A DNA stretch of 45,203 nt from Gaiellales bacterium (GTDB taxonomy: Bacteria; Actinomycetota; Thermoleophilia; Gaiellales; JAICJC01): the NCBI GenBank assembly GCA_036273515.1, contig DASUHM010000031.1:1-45203 (forward strand). Reading direction: 5' to 3'. The notes under the pieces were generated by a model. That model searched no databases. It was not told where the DNA came from and saw only the letters and a program-made list of their open reading frames with translations. Made by a program: the position numbers and the translations under genes. Shown piece after piece: positions 38,685-45,203 of this stretch. Within the stretch, counting starts at the first letter, position 1; each line of letters starts with the position of its first letter.

Positions 38685-39460
38685 TAGCCGCCCAGTGTCT
38701 GGACCGCCTGCAGCACCGACTGCTGGAGGGCGCCCTGCACCTGGTTCGAGACGAAGGGCAGCGTCGCCGCGATCACGGTCATCCCGACCAGGATCTTGGC
38801 CGGCATGCCGACGACGAAGACGTTCATCTGCGGCACCGCGCGGGACACGAGGCCGATGGCGGCGTCGGTGATCACGAGCGCGACCAGCACGGGCGCGGCG
38901 ATCTCGAGGCCGATCACCCACACCTGGGAGAAGGCCGCAAGCGAGCCGGCGGTCAGCGCGCCGATGTGCGGGAAGGCGGTGATCGGGAGCGCCCGGTAGC
39001 TGGCTCCGATGCCCTCGATCATGATCTGGTCGCCGCCCGACATCAGCAGCACCAGCACGGCGAAGAGGCTGTAGAACTGGCCCAGGATCGCGGTCTGCTG
39101 GTTGTTGACCGGGTCGAGCACCGACGAGAACGAGAAGCCGATCAGGGTGTCGAGCAGGCTCGCGCCCGACTGGACGGCGGCGCCGACGAGGGCCATCGGG
39201 AAGGCGAAGATGAGGCCGACGCCGATCTCCTTCAGCATCAGCATCACGTAGTCGCCCGCGTCGAGCGGCACGGTCTGGCCGTGCACCGCGATCGGCAGCA
39301 TCGCCAGAGAGAGCGCCATCGCCAGCATCAGCTTGATCCGGCTCGGGATCATCGCCGAGGAGAACCCGGGGGCGAGCACGAACAGGCCGCCGACCCGGCA
39401 GACCACGAGCAGGAAGCCCAGCACCTCGGTGAGGGCCTGGTCCGGCAGCGTGACGGTCAC
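38684..39460 (-). CDS. fliR: Flagellar export gate protein FliR
   Basis: A 258-residue FliR with six or so membrane segments: VLGFLLVVCRVGGLFVLAPGFSSAMIPSRIKLMLAMALSLAML at the N-terminus, and the central LLMSGGDQIMIEGIGASYRALP followed by PQMNVFVVGMPAKILVGM, all conserved in FliR/SpaR. The GTG start overlaps the fliQ stop (GTGA). The longer open frame is only the continuation into fliQ. Confidence 0.93.
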   Translation of the reverse strand: MTVTLPDQALTEVLGFLLVVCRVGGLFVLAPGFSSAMIPSRIKLMLAMALSLAMLPIAVHGQTVPLDAGDYVMLMLKEIGVGLIFAFPMALVGAAVQSGASLLDTLIGFSFSSVLDPVNNQQTAILGQFYSLFAVLVLLMSGGDQIMIEGIGASYRALPITAFPHIGALTAGSLAAFSQVWVIGLEIAAPVLVALVITDAAIGLVSRAVPQMNVFVVGMPAKILVGMTVIAATLPFVSNQVQGALQQSVLQAVQTLGG

Positions 39461-39729
39461 GGCCCGACCAGGTTCGGGATGTTCGTGTACAGGTTGGTCG
39501 TGTAGGTCAGCATCTGGTCGAGCATCCACGGGCCGCCGATGGCGAGCACCGCGCCGATCACCAGGATCTTGGGGATGAAGCTGAGCGTCTGCTCCTGGAT
39601 CGAGGTGACGGCCTGGAAGACCGACACGATCAGCCCGACCACGAGGCCGGCGAGCAGGAACGGCATCGACACCTCGAGGGTGACGGTCAGCGCCTGGGTC
39701 GCGAGTGAGTTGACGGTATCTGCGTTCAT
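39457..39729 (-). CDS. fliQ: Flagellar export gate protein FliQ
   Basis: A 90-residue, two-span protein: MNADTVNSLATQALTVTLEVSMPFLLAGLVVGLIVSVFQAVTSIQEQTLSFIPKI is the standard FliQ pattern, with IQEQTL strongly conserved. Five bases separate it from fliP, and its stop overlaps fliR. Part of the FliPQR export channel. Confidence 0.95.
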   Translation of the reverse strand: MNADTVNSLATQALTVTLEVSMPFLLAGLVVGLIVSVFQAVTSIQEQTLSFIPKILVIGAVLAIGGPWMLDQMLTYTTNLYTNIPNLVGP

Positions 39730-39734
39730 GGTCG

Positions 39735-40421
39735 TCAGGTGTGGAAGGACTGAACGAGACTCTGGATCACGAGATGCCACCCGTCGACCAGCACGAACAG
39801 CATGATCTTGAAGGGCAGCGAGATCAGGACCGGGGGCAGCATCATCATCCCCATGGACATCAGGGTCGAGGCTACGACCATGTCGATGATCAGGAACGGC
39901 AGGTAGATCAGGAACCCGATCTGGAAGGCCGTCTTCAGCTCGGAGATCATGAAGGCCGGCACCAGCACGTAGGTCGGGATGTCGGCGCGCGTCTTCGGCC
40001 GGGGCAGGTTCGCCATCTTCACGAACATGGCCAGGTCGGAGTCGCGCGTCTGGTTGAACATGAACGTGCGCAGCGGCTGCTGGCCGCGGGTGGCCGCCTG
40101 CGAGAGCGTGATCTCGTGGCTCGTGTACGGCTGGATCGCGGTCGTGTTGATCTGCTTGAAGGTCGGCGCCATCACGAAGATCGTCAAGATCAGCGACATG
40201 CCCACCAGCACCTGCGAGGGCGGGCTGGTCGGCGTGCCGAGGGCGTTGCGCACGAAGCCGAGGACGATCAGGATGCGGGTGAAGCCCGTGACCATGAGCA
40301 GCGCGCCCGGCAGGAGCGCGAGCAAGGTCATCGAGATCAGGATCTCGACCGGCGTCGAGAGGGCGTTCCCGTTGATCGAGATGCCCGAGGACGCGGCGGC
40401 GAGGAGCGGCAGGCCGGTCAT
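39735..40421 (-). CDS. fliP: Flagellar export gate protein FliP
   Basis: A 228-residue FliP: TPVEILISMTLLALLPGALLMVTGFTRILIVLGFVRNALG, PPSQVLVGMSLILT, and the C-terminal LVPAFMISELKTAFQIGFLIYLPFLIIDMVVASTLMSMGMMMLPPVLISLPFKI. The N-terminal hydrophobic part is shorter than in E. coli, where FliP has a cleaved signal. ATG overlaps the fliO stop by four bases. Confidence 0.96.
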   Translation of the reverse strand: MTGLPLLAAASSGISINGNALSTPVEILISMTLLALLPGALLMVTGFTRILIVLGFVRNALGTPTSPPSQVLVGMSLILTIFVMAPTFKQINTTAIQPYTSHEITLSQAATRGQQPLRTFMFNQTRDSDLAMFVKMANLPRPKTRADIPTYVLVPAFMISELKTAFQIGFLIYLPFLIIDMVVASTLMSMGMMMLPPVLISLPFKIMLFVLVDGWHLVIQSLVQSFHT

Positions 40422-41062
40422 GCCCGGGCCGTCCTCTTGCGCAGGACCTCGAGGAAGCTCTCACGGCCGGACGGCGTGGCCGCCGGCAGCTGCAGCGGCG
40501 CGTCGGCCCCGCCCTCGACCAGGATGGCCTCCTCGGACGTGTAGACGCGAAGCGGCGTGATCGAGTGGTCGGTGGCGCCGACCAGGATCAGCTCGTCGCC
40601 GGCGCGGACGAGGTGGAGCGAGCGGTTCGGCGCGAGCGGCGTGGTCGCGATCACACCGATGCGCTCGTCCGCCCGTCCGGACTTCGCGCGGGCGTGGCTC
40701 TTGAGCAGCCAGTAGACGCCGTAGATCACGCCGAGGACGACCGCGAGGCCGACGATCGTGCGGATCACGTCGGCGCCGGCGCTGCCGACCGACGGGGCCT
40801 GGCCCTTCGCCGTGCCGGCCGACGCGACGCCCGGATCGAGCGGCGTCCTGTCCTCGTGGAACGCGGGCGCCTGCTTCTTCGCGTGGGTGGCGGCGTGCTT
40901 CGCCGCGGCCGCCTTCACGGCGGTCTTCTGGGGCCCGGTCGCGGCGGACGCGCGGGCGGGATGGAGCAACGCGATCGCCGCGCATGCGGCAGCGATCAGG
41001 AGGATGCTCGTCCGAACTGGGGGGAGTCGGCGGGAGAGCAAGGCGATCACCACATCGGTCAC
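40418..41062 (-). CDS. fliO: FliO-like flagellar biosynthesis protein
   Basis: A 214-residue protein with a possible N-terminal signal (about 18-42), an Ala/Lys/His-rich linker, one membrane segment (about 112-132, IRTIVGLAVVLGVIYGVYWLLKS) and a beta-rich tail (GVIATTPLAPNRSLHLVRAGDELILVGATDHSITPL), the FliO pattern. FliO helps assemble FliP. GTG at 41062 is chosen because the open frame upstream crosses the divergent promoter region. Overlaps fliP by ATGA. Confidence 0.82.
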   Translation of the reverse strand: MTDVVIALLSRRLPPVRTSILLIAAACAAIALLHPARASAATGPQKTAVKAAAAKHAATHAKKQAPAFHEDRTPLDPGVASAGTAKGQAPSVGSAGADVIRTIVGLAVVLGVIYGVYWLLKSHARAKSGRADERIGVIATTPLAPNRSLHLVRAGDELILVGATDHSITPLRVYTSEEAILVEGGADAPLQLPAATPSGRESFLEVLRKRTARA

Positions 41063-41104
41063 CCGGCCGCGCGGCTTGAGCGTTCGCGCGGCCGCCGTGA
41101 CGGA

Positions 41105-41127
41105 ATCCCCGATCGCGCTTCGGGGAT
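41105..41127. promoter_or_regulatory. Perfect dyad in the fliO-fliA divergent region
   Basis: ATCCCCGA-N7-TCGGGGAT, 8-bp perfect arms, is the only dyad of this size in the 209-base gap between divergent fliO and the sigma-28 gene. A regulator site acting on one or both promoters is plausible; the protein is unknown. Confidence 0.4.
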
Positions 41128-41271
41128 ACTCCAAAATGGGGAGGGCGACCTGTGCCGGGACTGCCGATACGGACGACGTGCGTCCCCGGCCCCACCCGGG
41201 ACGCGGCTCCGACCAGCAAAGTCTTTCCAAGCTCCCCTTCCGTCTTACGTGTCCCTCTGGAGGTCTCCTCT

Positions 41272-42099
41272 GTGGAAGCAACGCCCGTGTCCAGCAGCTC
41301 ACGACCCACGGCCGGCACCGCGGAGGCCTTGTGGCGAGCCTGGATCCAGAACAAGGATGTGGCGGCCCGTGACCGCCTCGTGCTCTCCTACGCGCCGATG
41401 GTCAAGTACCTCGCGTGCCGCAAGGTTCGTGAGCTGCCGGCCCACTGCGAGCTCGACGACCTCGTGTCGTGCGGGCTGCTCGCGCTGATCGCGGCCGTCG
41501 ACCGGTTCGACCCGGCCAAGGGCGCGACGTTCGAGCAGTACGCCTGGACGCGCGTCTCCGGCGCCATCATGGACGAGCTACGCCGGCAGGACTGGGCTCC
41601 GCGCTCGCTGCGCCGCAACGGCCGCGCGATCGAGCGCGCCCGCGAGGCGTGGCAGCTGCGCACCGGCCGCCTGCCCTCCGACGAGGAGCTCGCCACCGAG
41701 CTCGAGATCGACGTCGACTCGCTGCACAACCACCTCGAAGGCCTGTCCCGGGCCGACCTGCTCAGCCTCAACACGCCCGCGCGCGGGACGGAGGAGGCGA
41801 TGCCGGTCGAGGTCGGCGACACGATCGAGGCCCCGGCGGGCGAGTTCGACCCGGAGCTGGCCGCGCTGGCCGGCGAGCGGGCCGCCGTCCTCCGCGACGC
41901 GATCGCCTCGCTCAGCGAGCGCGAGCAGACGATCCTCGTCCTGCTCTACGTGAAGCACATGCAGGGCGCCGAGGTCGGCCGCATGCTCGGCATCAGCGAG
42001 TCGCGCGTGTCGCAGATCCTCTCCTCGATCCGGCGCACGCTGAAGGAGCGCATCGACACGTACGACTCGGTCGTGCCGCCGCTCCGCCGCGCCGCCTAG
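41272..42099 (+). CDS. fliA: Sigma-28 family RNA polymerase sigma factor (FliA/WhiG)
   Basis: A 275-residue sigma factor with regions 2, 3 and 4. Region 2: RLVLSYAPMVKYLACRKVRELPAHCELDDLVSCGLLALIAAVDRFDPAKGATFEQYAWTRVSGAIMDELRRQDW. Region 3: RSLRRNGRAIERAREAW. Region 4: SLSEREQTILVLLYVKHMQGAEVGRMLGISESRVSQILSSI. GTG at 41272 follows TGGAGG and fits the family start; an open frame extends 40 codons further. It lies between fliN and fliO on the other strand. TAAA-N15-GCCGATAA-like sites in this window are its likely targets. No FlgM anti-sigma gene is seen here. Confidence 0.94.
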   Translation: MEATPVSSSSRPTAGTAEALWRAWIQNKDVAARDRLVLSYAPMVKYLACRKVRELPAHCELDDLVSCGLLALIAAVDRFDPAKGATFEQYAWTRVSGAIMDELRRQDWAPRSLRRNGRAIERAREAWQLRTGRLPSDEELATELEIDVDSLHNHLEGLSRADLLSLNTPARGTEEAMPVEVGDTIEAPAGEFDPELAALAGERAAVLRDAIASLSEREQTILVLLYVKHMQGAEVGRMLGISESRVSQILSSIRRTLKERIDTYDSVVPPLRRAA

Positions 42100-42114
42100 A
42101 CCGTTTGCCACACC

Positions 42115-42152
42115 AGGTGCCTGGCACCGGCCTTCGCCGGAGCCAGGCACCT
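42115..42152. repeat. GGTGCCTGGC inverted repeat after fliA
   Basis: AGGTGCCTGGC (42115-42125) and GCCAGGCACCT (42142-42152) are perfect 11-bp arms; inside, CCGG and CCGG extend the stem partly. It lies 15 bases after the sigma-28 stop and may terminate it. It shares GGTGCCTGGCACC-like sequence with the palindrome at 42267. Confidence 0.7.
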
Positions 42153-42233
42153 CTGTTGTTGGGCCCACCACCAGCCGGGACCGTCCCCAGAACTGCTCCA
42201 TCCCCAGCCGCGACGGGACAGGACCGCGCTGCT

Positions 42234-42264
42234 GCACCAAAAGGGGTCTGACCCCGTTTGGTGC
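42234..42264. repeat. Single GGGGTCTGACCCC palindrome
   Basis: Arms GCACCAAAAGGGGTC and GACCCCGTTTGGTGC (15 bp, one mismatch) around one T. The core and the A/G mismatch position match the element at 22601-22629, whose outer bases differ but stay complementary. Confidence 0.75.
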
Positions 42265-42266
42265 GT

Positions 42267-42287
42267 AACCGGTGCCTGGCACCGGTT
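42267..42287. repeat. AACCGGTGCC/GGCACCGGTT palindrome
   Basis: Perfect 10-bp arms with a single central T, two bases after the GGGGTC palindrome and nine before the fliN stop. Together the three palindromes fill the convergent fliA-fliN gap. Confidence 0.7.
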
Positions 42288-42295
42288 CTGCAGGT

Positions 42296-42652
42296 CTAGG
42301 CGGCGGCGTCGAGGCGGCGCTTGGGGGAGACGACCTGCGTGATGCGCAGGCCGAACTCCTCGTCGATCGCGATGACCTCGCCGCGCGCGATCGTCTGGCC
42401 GTTCACGAGCAGGTCGACCGGCTCGCCGGTCAGGCGGTCGAGCGCCACGATCGAGCCGGGTCCCATCTCGAGCGTCTCGCGGATCGTCATCGTCGTGCGG
42501 CCGATCTCGACCGTCAGCTCGACGGGCACGTCGAGGACGGGGCCGAGGTCGAGGACCGCGGGCCGCTCGCCGGGCTGCTCCTGGAGCGCCGGCATGACGA
42601 GCTCGGTGCCCACCTCGGGGGTGGGGGCGATGGCGGGATCGTGTTCGGACAT
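42296..42652 (-). CDS. fliN: Flagellar switch protein FliN
   Basis: A 118-residue FliN: a Glu/Pro-rich N-terminus and one SpoA domain (about 35-110) with VLDVPVELTVEIGRTTMTIRETLEMGPGSIVALDRLTGEPVDLLVNGQTIARGEVIAIDEEFGLRIT. FliN forms the bottom of the C-ring and binds export and chemotaxis proteins. It follows fliL directly; no fliM gene lies between them or anywhere in the window. Confidence 0.94.
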   Translation of the reverse strand: MSEHDPAIAPTPEVGTELVMPALQEQPGERPAVLDLGPVLDVPVELTVEIGRTTMTIRETLEMGPGSIVALDRLTGEPVDLLVNGQTIARGEVIAIDEEFGLRITQVVSPKRRLDAAA

Positions 42653-42661
42653 GGTGATTCC

Positions 42662-43090
42662 CTACTGGACGACGACGTCGGTGAACAGCACCTCGGTGAC
42701 CTTTACATCGGTCTTCTTCTGCAGATCCGTGAGGATCTTCTTCTCGATCGCGTTGCGCTTCGGGCGGTCGATCAGGTCGCTCGACGGCAGGCCCGTGAGG
42801 TCGTTCGTGACGATCGCGCGGACGGCCGCGTCCTCGGGCAGGGTGGCGGCGGTGCCGTCGGTCGAGGCCGCCGGAGCGCCGGCGCTGAGCAGCAGCGCGA
42901 TCGACACCTTGCCGTAGTGCTCGCCGTCCAGGTTGACGACGAACTCGGGCGAGAGCGGGAAGAGCGTGCCCTCGACCTTGGGCGGGGCGGCCTTCGCGGG
43001 CTTGGGGGCGAGGACGAAGAAATAGGCTCCGCCACCGCCGGCGGCGAGCAGCAGGAGCACGGGCAGGATGATCTTGAGCTTGCCTTTCAC
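42662..43090 (-). CDS. fliL: Flagellar basal body-associated protein FliL
   Basis: A 142-residue, single-span protein: LKIILPVLLLLAAGGGGAYFFVLA is the N-terminal anchor, then a periplasmic SPFH-like domain (LFPLSPEFVVNLDGEHYGKVSIALLLS ... DLIDRPKRNAIEKKILTDLQKKTDVKVTEVLFTDVVVQ). FliL surrounds the stator and raises motor torque. GTG start overlapping the motB stop, and nine bases before fliN. Confidence 0.9.
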   Translation of the reverse strand: MKGKLKIILPVLLLLAAGGGGAYFFVLAPKPAKAAPPKVEGTLFPLSPEFVVNLDGEHYGKVSIALLLSAGAPAASTDGTAATLPEDAAVRAIVTNDLTGLPSSDLIDRPKRNAIEKKILTDLQKKTDVKVTEVLFTDVVVQ

Positions 43091-43962
43091 GGGGTCGTTC
43101 CTCCGGAGGACTGGGTGGCGTTGGAGCGGATCACCACGATGTCGACGCGGCGGTTGAGCGCGCGACCCTGGGGCGTGGTGTTGGGGGCGACGGGGTTCTG
43201 GTCGGAGTAGCCGACGGCGGCCAGGTGGCTCTGGGCCACCCCGTGATGGATCAGGAACTCGAGGACAGCGGTGGCACGCGAGGTGGAGAGCTCCCAGTTG
43301 CTCGGGAACTCGCTGCTCGAGATCGGCACGTCGTCCGTGTTGCCCTCGACGCTGATCGGGTTCTGGATGCTCATCGAGACGATGAGGCGGGCGACCCGGC
43401 TCAGGAGCGGGAACGCGGTCGGCTTGAGAGTCGCCTGACCGCTGTCGAAGACGAGGTTGTTGGTCAGCAGGCGGATGACCAGCCCACGCTGGTCGATGCT
43501 CGTCGAGATGTCGTTCGCGAAGCCGTGCTTGCGGGCGTAGTCCTCGACCTTGCGCTGCACCTCGAGCAGGGTGTTCTGCTCCTTGGCGGCGGCCTTCGCC
43601 TTCGCGGCGGCATCGGTCTTGGAGCCGATCAGCGTGTGCGTGAAGATGTTGAAGCTCGAGTCGACCGAGCCGCTCGGCGTGGCGGTCTGGACGCCCTGGA
43701 TGCGGGTCGGGTTGCCCTGCTGGACGCCCTTGCCGCCGTCGAGGACGCCGCCGATGAACGCCTTCTGCAGCGCGTGCTGGAGCACCTGGTACTTGGAGAT
43801 GTTCACCGACGAGATCGAGAACAGCACCATGAAGAGCGCCATGAGCAGCGTGATCATGTCGGCGTAGGTCAGGAGCCAGCGCTCGTCGCCGCCCTCGTGG
43901 CCTCCGCCGCCATGCCCGTGCCCGCCGCGCCTGCGGCGGCCGCGTCCGTGCGAAGCGCTCAC
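43087..43962 (-). CDS. motB: Flagellar stator protein MotB
   Basis: A 291-residue stator subunit. The single membrane helix has the ion-binding Asp35 in LLTYADMITLLMALFMVLFSISSVN. The C-terminal OmpA-like peptidoglycan-binding domain spans about 165-280 (LVFDSGQATLKPTAFPLLSRVARLI, VEGNTDDVPI, NWELSTSRATAVLEFL). The cytoplasmic N-terminus (residues 2-26) is unusually Gly/His/Arg-rich. Proton or sodium use cannot be told. GTG start, 4-base overlap with motA. Confidence 0.94.
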   Translation of the reverse strand: MSASHGRGRRRRGGHGHGGGGHEGGDERWLLTYADMITLLMALFMVLFSISSVNISKYQVLQHALQKAFIGGVLDGGKGVQQGNPTRIQGVQTATPSGSVDSSFNIFTHTLIGSKTDAAAKAKAAAKEQNTLLEVQRKVEDYARKHGFANDISTSIDQRGLVIRLLTNNLVFDSGQATLKPTAFPLLSRVARLIVSMSIQNPISVEGNTDDVPISSSEFPSNWELSTSRATAVLEFLIHHGVAQSHLAAVGYSDQNPVAPNTTPQGRALNRRVDIVVIRSNATQSSGGTTP

Positions 43963-44762
43963 GCCGCCTCCCGCAGTTCCGCGGACGACGTGGCGCCGTC
44001 GGCGTTCTTGCCGCGGTCGGCCGGGGCGACGAACGCCTCGAGCTTCTCGGACAGGACGCGCGGGTTGTCGCCGGCCTGGATCGACAGGATGGCGTCGAGG
44101 ATCATCATGCGGTGGTTGACCTCGACCGAGGACATCTCCTTGAGCTTGTTGCCGATCGGCAGGAACATCAGGTTCGCGCTCGACACGCCGTAGAGGGTGG
44201 CGATGAACGCGCCCGAGATGGCGGGGCCGAGGGTGGAGGGCGCGGCCAGGTTCTCGAGCACGTGGATGAGGCCCATGACGGTGCCGATGATGCCGACGGT
44301 CGGGGCGAAGCCGCCGGCCGTGGCGAACAGCCCGGCCACCAGCTGGTGGCGGGCGGCGAGGCCGTCGACCTCGGCCTCCAGGATGGCGGCGACGAGGTCG
44401 GAGTCGGTGCCGTCGACGACCAGCTGCAGGCCCTTGCGGGTGTAGGCGTCGTCGATCTTGGCGACGTCCTCCTCGAGGGCCAGCAGGCCGTTTCGGCGCG
44501 CCTTCTCGGACAGCTCGACCATCAGGCCGATGGAGCTCGCGGAGTCGATCGAGGAGCCCTTGAACGACATGATCGCGGCCTTCGGCGCGGTCATGAACGC
44601 GCGAAAGTTCGTGGACGCCATCGTCGCCCCGGCGGTGCCGCCGGTGATGAGGATGAGCGCCGGGATGTTCAGGAACGCGACCGGGTTCGTGCCCTCGAGG
44701 ATGGCGGACACGAAGAGCGCGCCGAACGCGCATGCGATGCCGATTGCGGTGATTGCCTTCAT
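43959..44762 (-). CDS. motA: Flagellar stator protein MotA
   Basis: A 267-residue, four-span stator subunit: MKAITAIGIACAFGALFVSAILEGTNPVAFLNIPALILITGGTAGATMA at the N-terminus; LFATAGGFAPTVGIIGTVMGLIHVLENL and AFIATLYGVSSANLMFLPIGNKLK in the third and fourth helices, with the conserved Pro-containing TVGIIGTVMG. It forms the ion channel with MotB. A sigma-28 promoter lies 64 bases upstream. Confidence 0.95.
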   Translation of the reverse strand: MKAITAIGIACAFGALFVSAILEGTNPVAFLNIPALILITGGTAGATMASTNFRAFMTAPKAAIMSFKGSSIDSASSIGLMVELSEKARRNGLLALEEDVAKIDDAYTRKGLQLVVDGTDSDLVAAILEAEVDGLAARHQLVAGLFATAGGFAPTVGIIGTVMGLIHVLENLAAPSTLGPAISGAFIATLYGVSSANLMFLPIGNKLKEMSSVEVNHRMMILDAILSIQAGDNPRVLSEKLEAFVAPADRGKNADGATSSAELREAA

Positions 44763-44825
44763 GTCGGTCCGTTCCTTCGGGGCGAGCGCCGCCGTCCGTG
44801 GCGGGTGTTCGAATCTGCTTGCAGA

Positions 44826-44852
44826 TAATCGGCCCGCATGGCTCGAGATTCA
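44826..44852 (-). promoter_or_regulatory. Sigma-28 promoter of motA
   Basis: Minus strand TGAA (44852-44849), N15, GCCGATTA (44833-44826), one mismatch in each box. The -35 overlaps the stop codon of the FlbD gene, so the motor genes have a late promoter separate from the hook gene unit. Confidence 0.7.
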
Positions 44853-45134
44853 GTCTGCGGCACGTGCGTCGCGGGGCAGGTCGACCACGGCGGAGAGGCG
44901 GCCGTAGCCCACCCGGCGGGCGTTGGCGCGGGCCGGACGCTCGACCGCGGCGACGATCGAGGCCCGCCACTTCCGGACGAGATCCGCCACCTCGGCGGCC
45001 GTCTCCGAGACCACGTAGCGGGTGCCGTTCGCGAGCACGATCACGGTGTCGGGGTTCGCCTCGATGACCTGGATCAGGTCCGGGTTCACGTACAGCTCGT
45101 GGTCGGGCTGGGTGATGCGATGGACGGCGATCAC
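44850..45134 (-). CDS. flbD: FlbD-family flagellar protein
   Basis: A 94-residue protein: IAVHRITQPDHELYVNPDLIQVIEANPDTVIVLANGTRYVVSETAAEVADLVRKWR is the full short FlbD family sequence (not the Caulobacter NtrC-like FlbD), usually encoded between flgE and motA. A basic 30-residue tail follows. GTG start with GAAAGGA upstream. The remaining 69 bases to the window's right edge show no gene I can assign. Confidence 0.88.
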   Translation of the reverse strand: MIAVHRITQPDHELYVNPDLIQVIEANPDTVIVLANGTRYVVSETAAEVADLVRKWRASIVAAVERPARANARRVGYGRLSAVVDLPRDARAAD

Positions 45135-45203
45135 GCCGGGTCCTTTCGGGGTCGGGGGCGGGCGGCGGTGCGGAAAAACATGTGGCGGGGCCGGCGCGTC
45201 AGG

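Noticed and set aside
41144-41205. Sigma-28 autoregulated promoter (ACTGCCGATACGG) before fliA
   Set aside because: The -10-like octamer has no acceptable -35 at 15-16 bases.
1-45203. CRISPR arrays, tRNA or rRNA genes, prophage or intact transposase genes
   Set aside because: No evenly spaced direct repeats, no tRNA-like cloverleaf or rRNA sequence, and no integrase or transposase frame was recognised.

Overview
The window is uniformly GC-rich and gene-dense, with many GTG starts and 4-base stop/start overlaps. A complete-looking flagellar export, rod and filament gene set occurs with IclR, HxlR and NarL-type histidine kinase genes, a PlsY/PgsA-type lipid pathway and an actinobacterial style of glycerol use. 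I infer a flagellated actinobacterium, most likely of the Thermoleophilia (Gaiellales/Solirubrobacterales); this is inference, because no rRNA or tRNA gene is present to place it. I see no CRISPR array and no intact transposase.

Left part (1-24.0 kb): a decayed amine-oxidase tail; an orphan sensor kinase; a divergent HxlR regulator and DsbA-fold protein; then a glycerol/dihydroxyacetone block. In that block an IclR regulator sits divergently from dhaM and an HPr gene, and dhaK-dhaL-EI run towards them, giving a full PEP-dependent dihydroxyacetone kinase relay. An NAD-epimerase and a PgsA-like synthase follow. Then comes glpF-glpK-small repeat protein-glpA-glpB-glpC, converging on plsY. Palindromes built on GTTCGGCA/TGCCGAAC lie at the promoters of dhaM/iclR, dhaK and glpF, so one IclR protein probably controls all three units. 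After this come a MetE-like protein, a second orphan kinase, a small HTH/coiled-coil protein, an L,D-transpeptidase, a methyltransferase, an IscA-type protein and a YlqG/YlqH-like (FliK-like plus FlhB-tail) pair.

Right part (24.1-45.2 kb): a rightward flagellar run (two rod/hook proteins, rod-binding protein, flgN, flgK, flgL, fliW, csrA, flagellin 1, CHAP hydrolase). A spacer with repeats and an alpha/beta hydrolase follow. Then comes a long leftward run which, read from the right edge, is flbD-motA-motB-fliL-fliN, fliO-P-Q-R, flhB, flhA, flhF, two small genes, and flagellin 2. The sigma-28 gene lies between fliN and fliO on the opposite strand. Several starts carry sites close to T(A/C/G)AA-N15-GCCGATAA, matching sigma-28 promoters. 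Flagellin 2 has the best one, plus two leader hairpins that display AAGGA loops, as expected for CsrA binding; with fliW and csrA directly upstream of flagellin 1 this outlines a FliW-CsrA-flagellin feedback circuit.

Repeats: paired and single GGGGTCNGACCCC palindromes (18.9, 22.6, 31.3, 42.2 kb), GGTGCCTGGCACC-type palindromes (42.1-42.3 kb) and a 161-bp element with 14-bp inverted ends between fliR and flhB.
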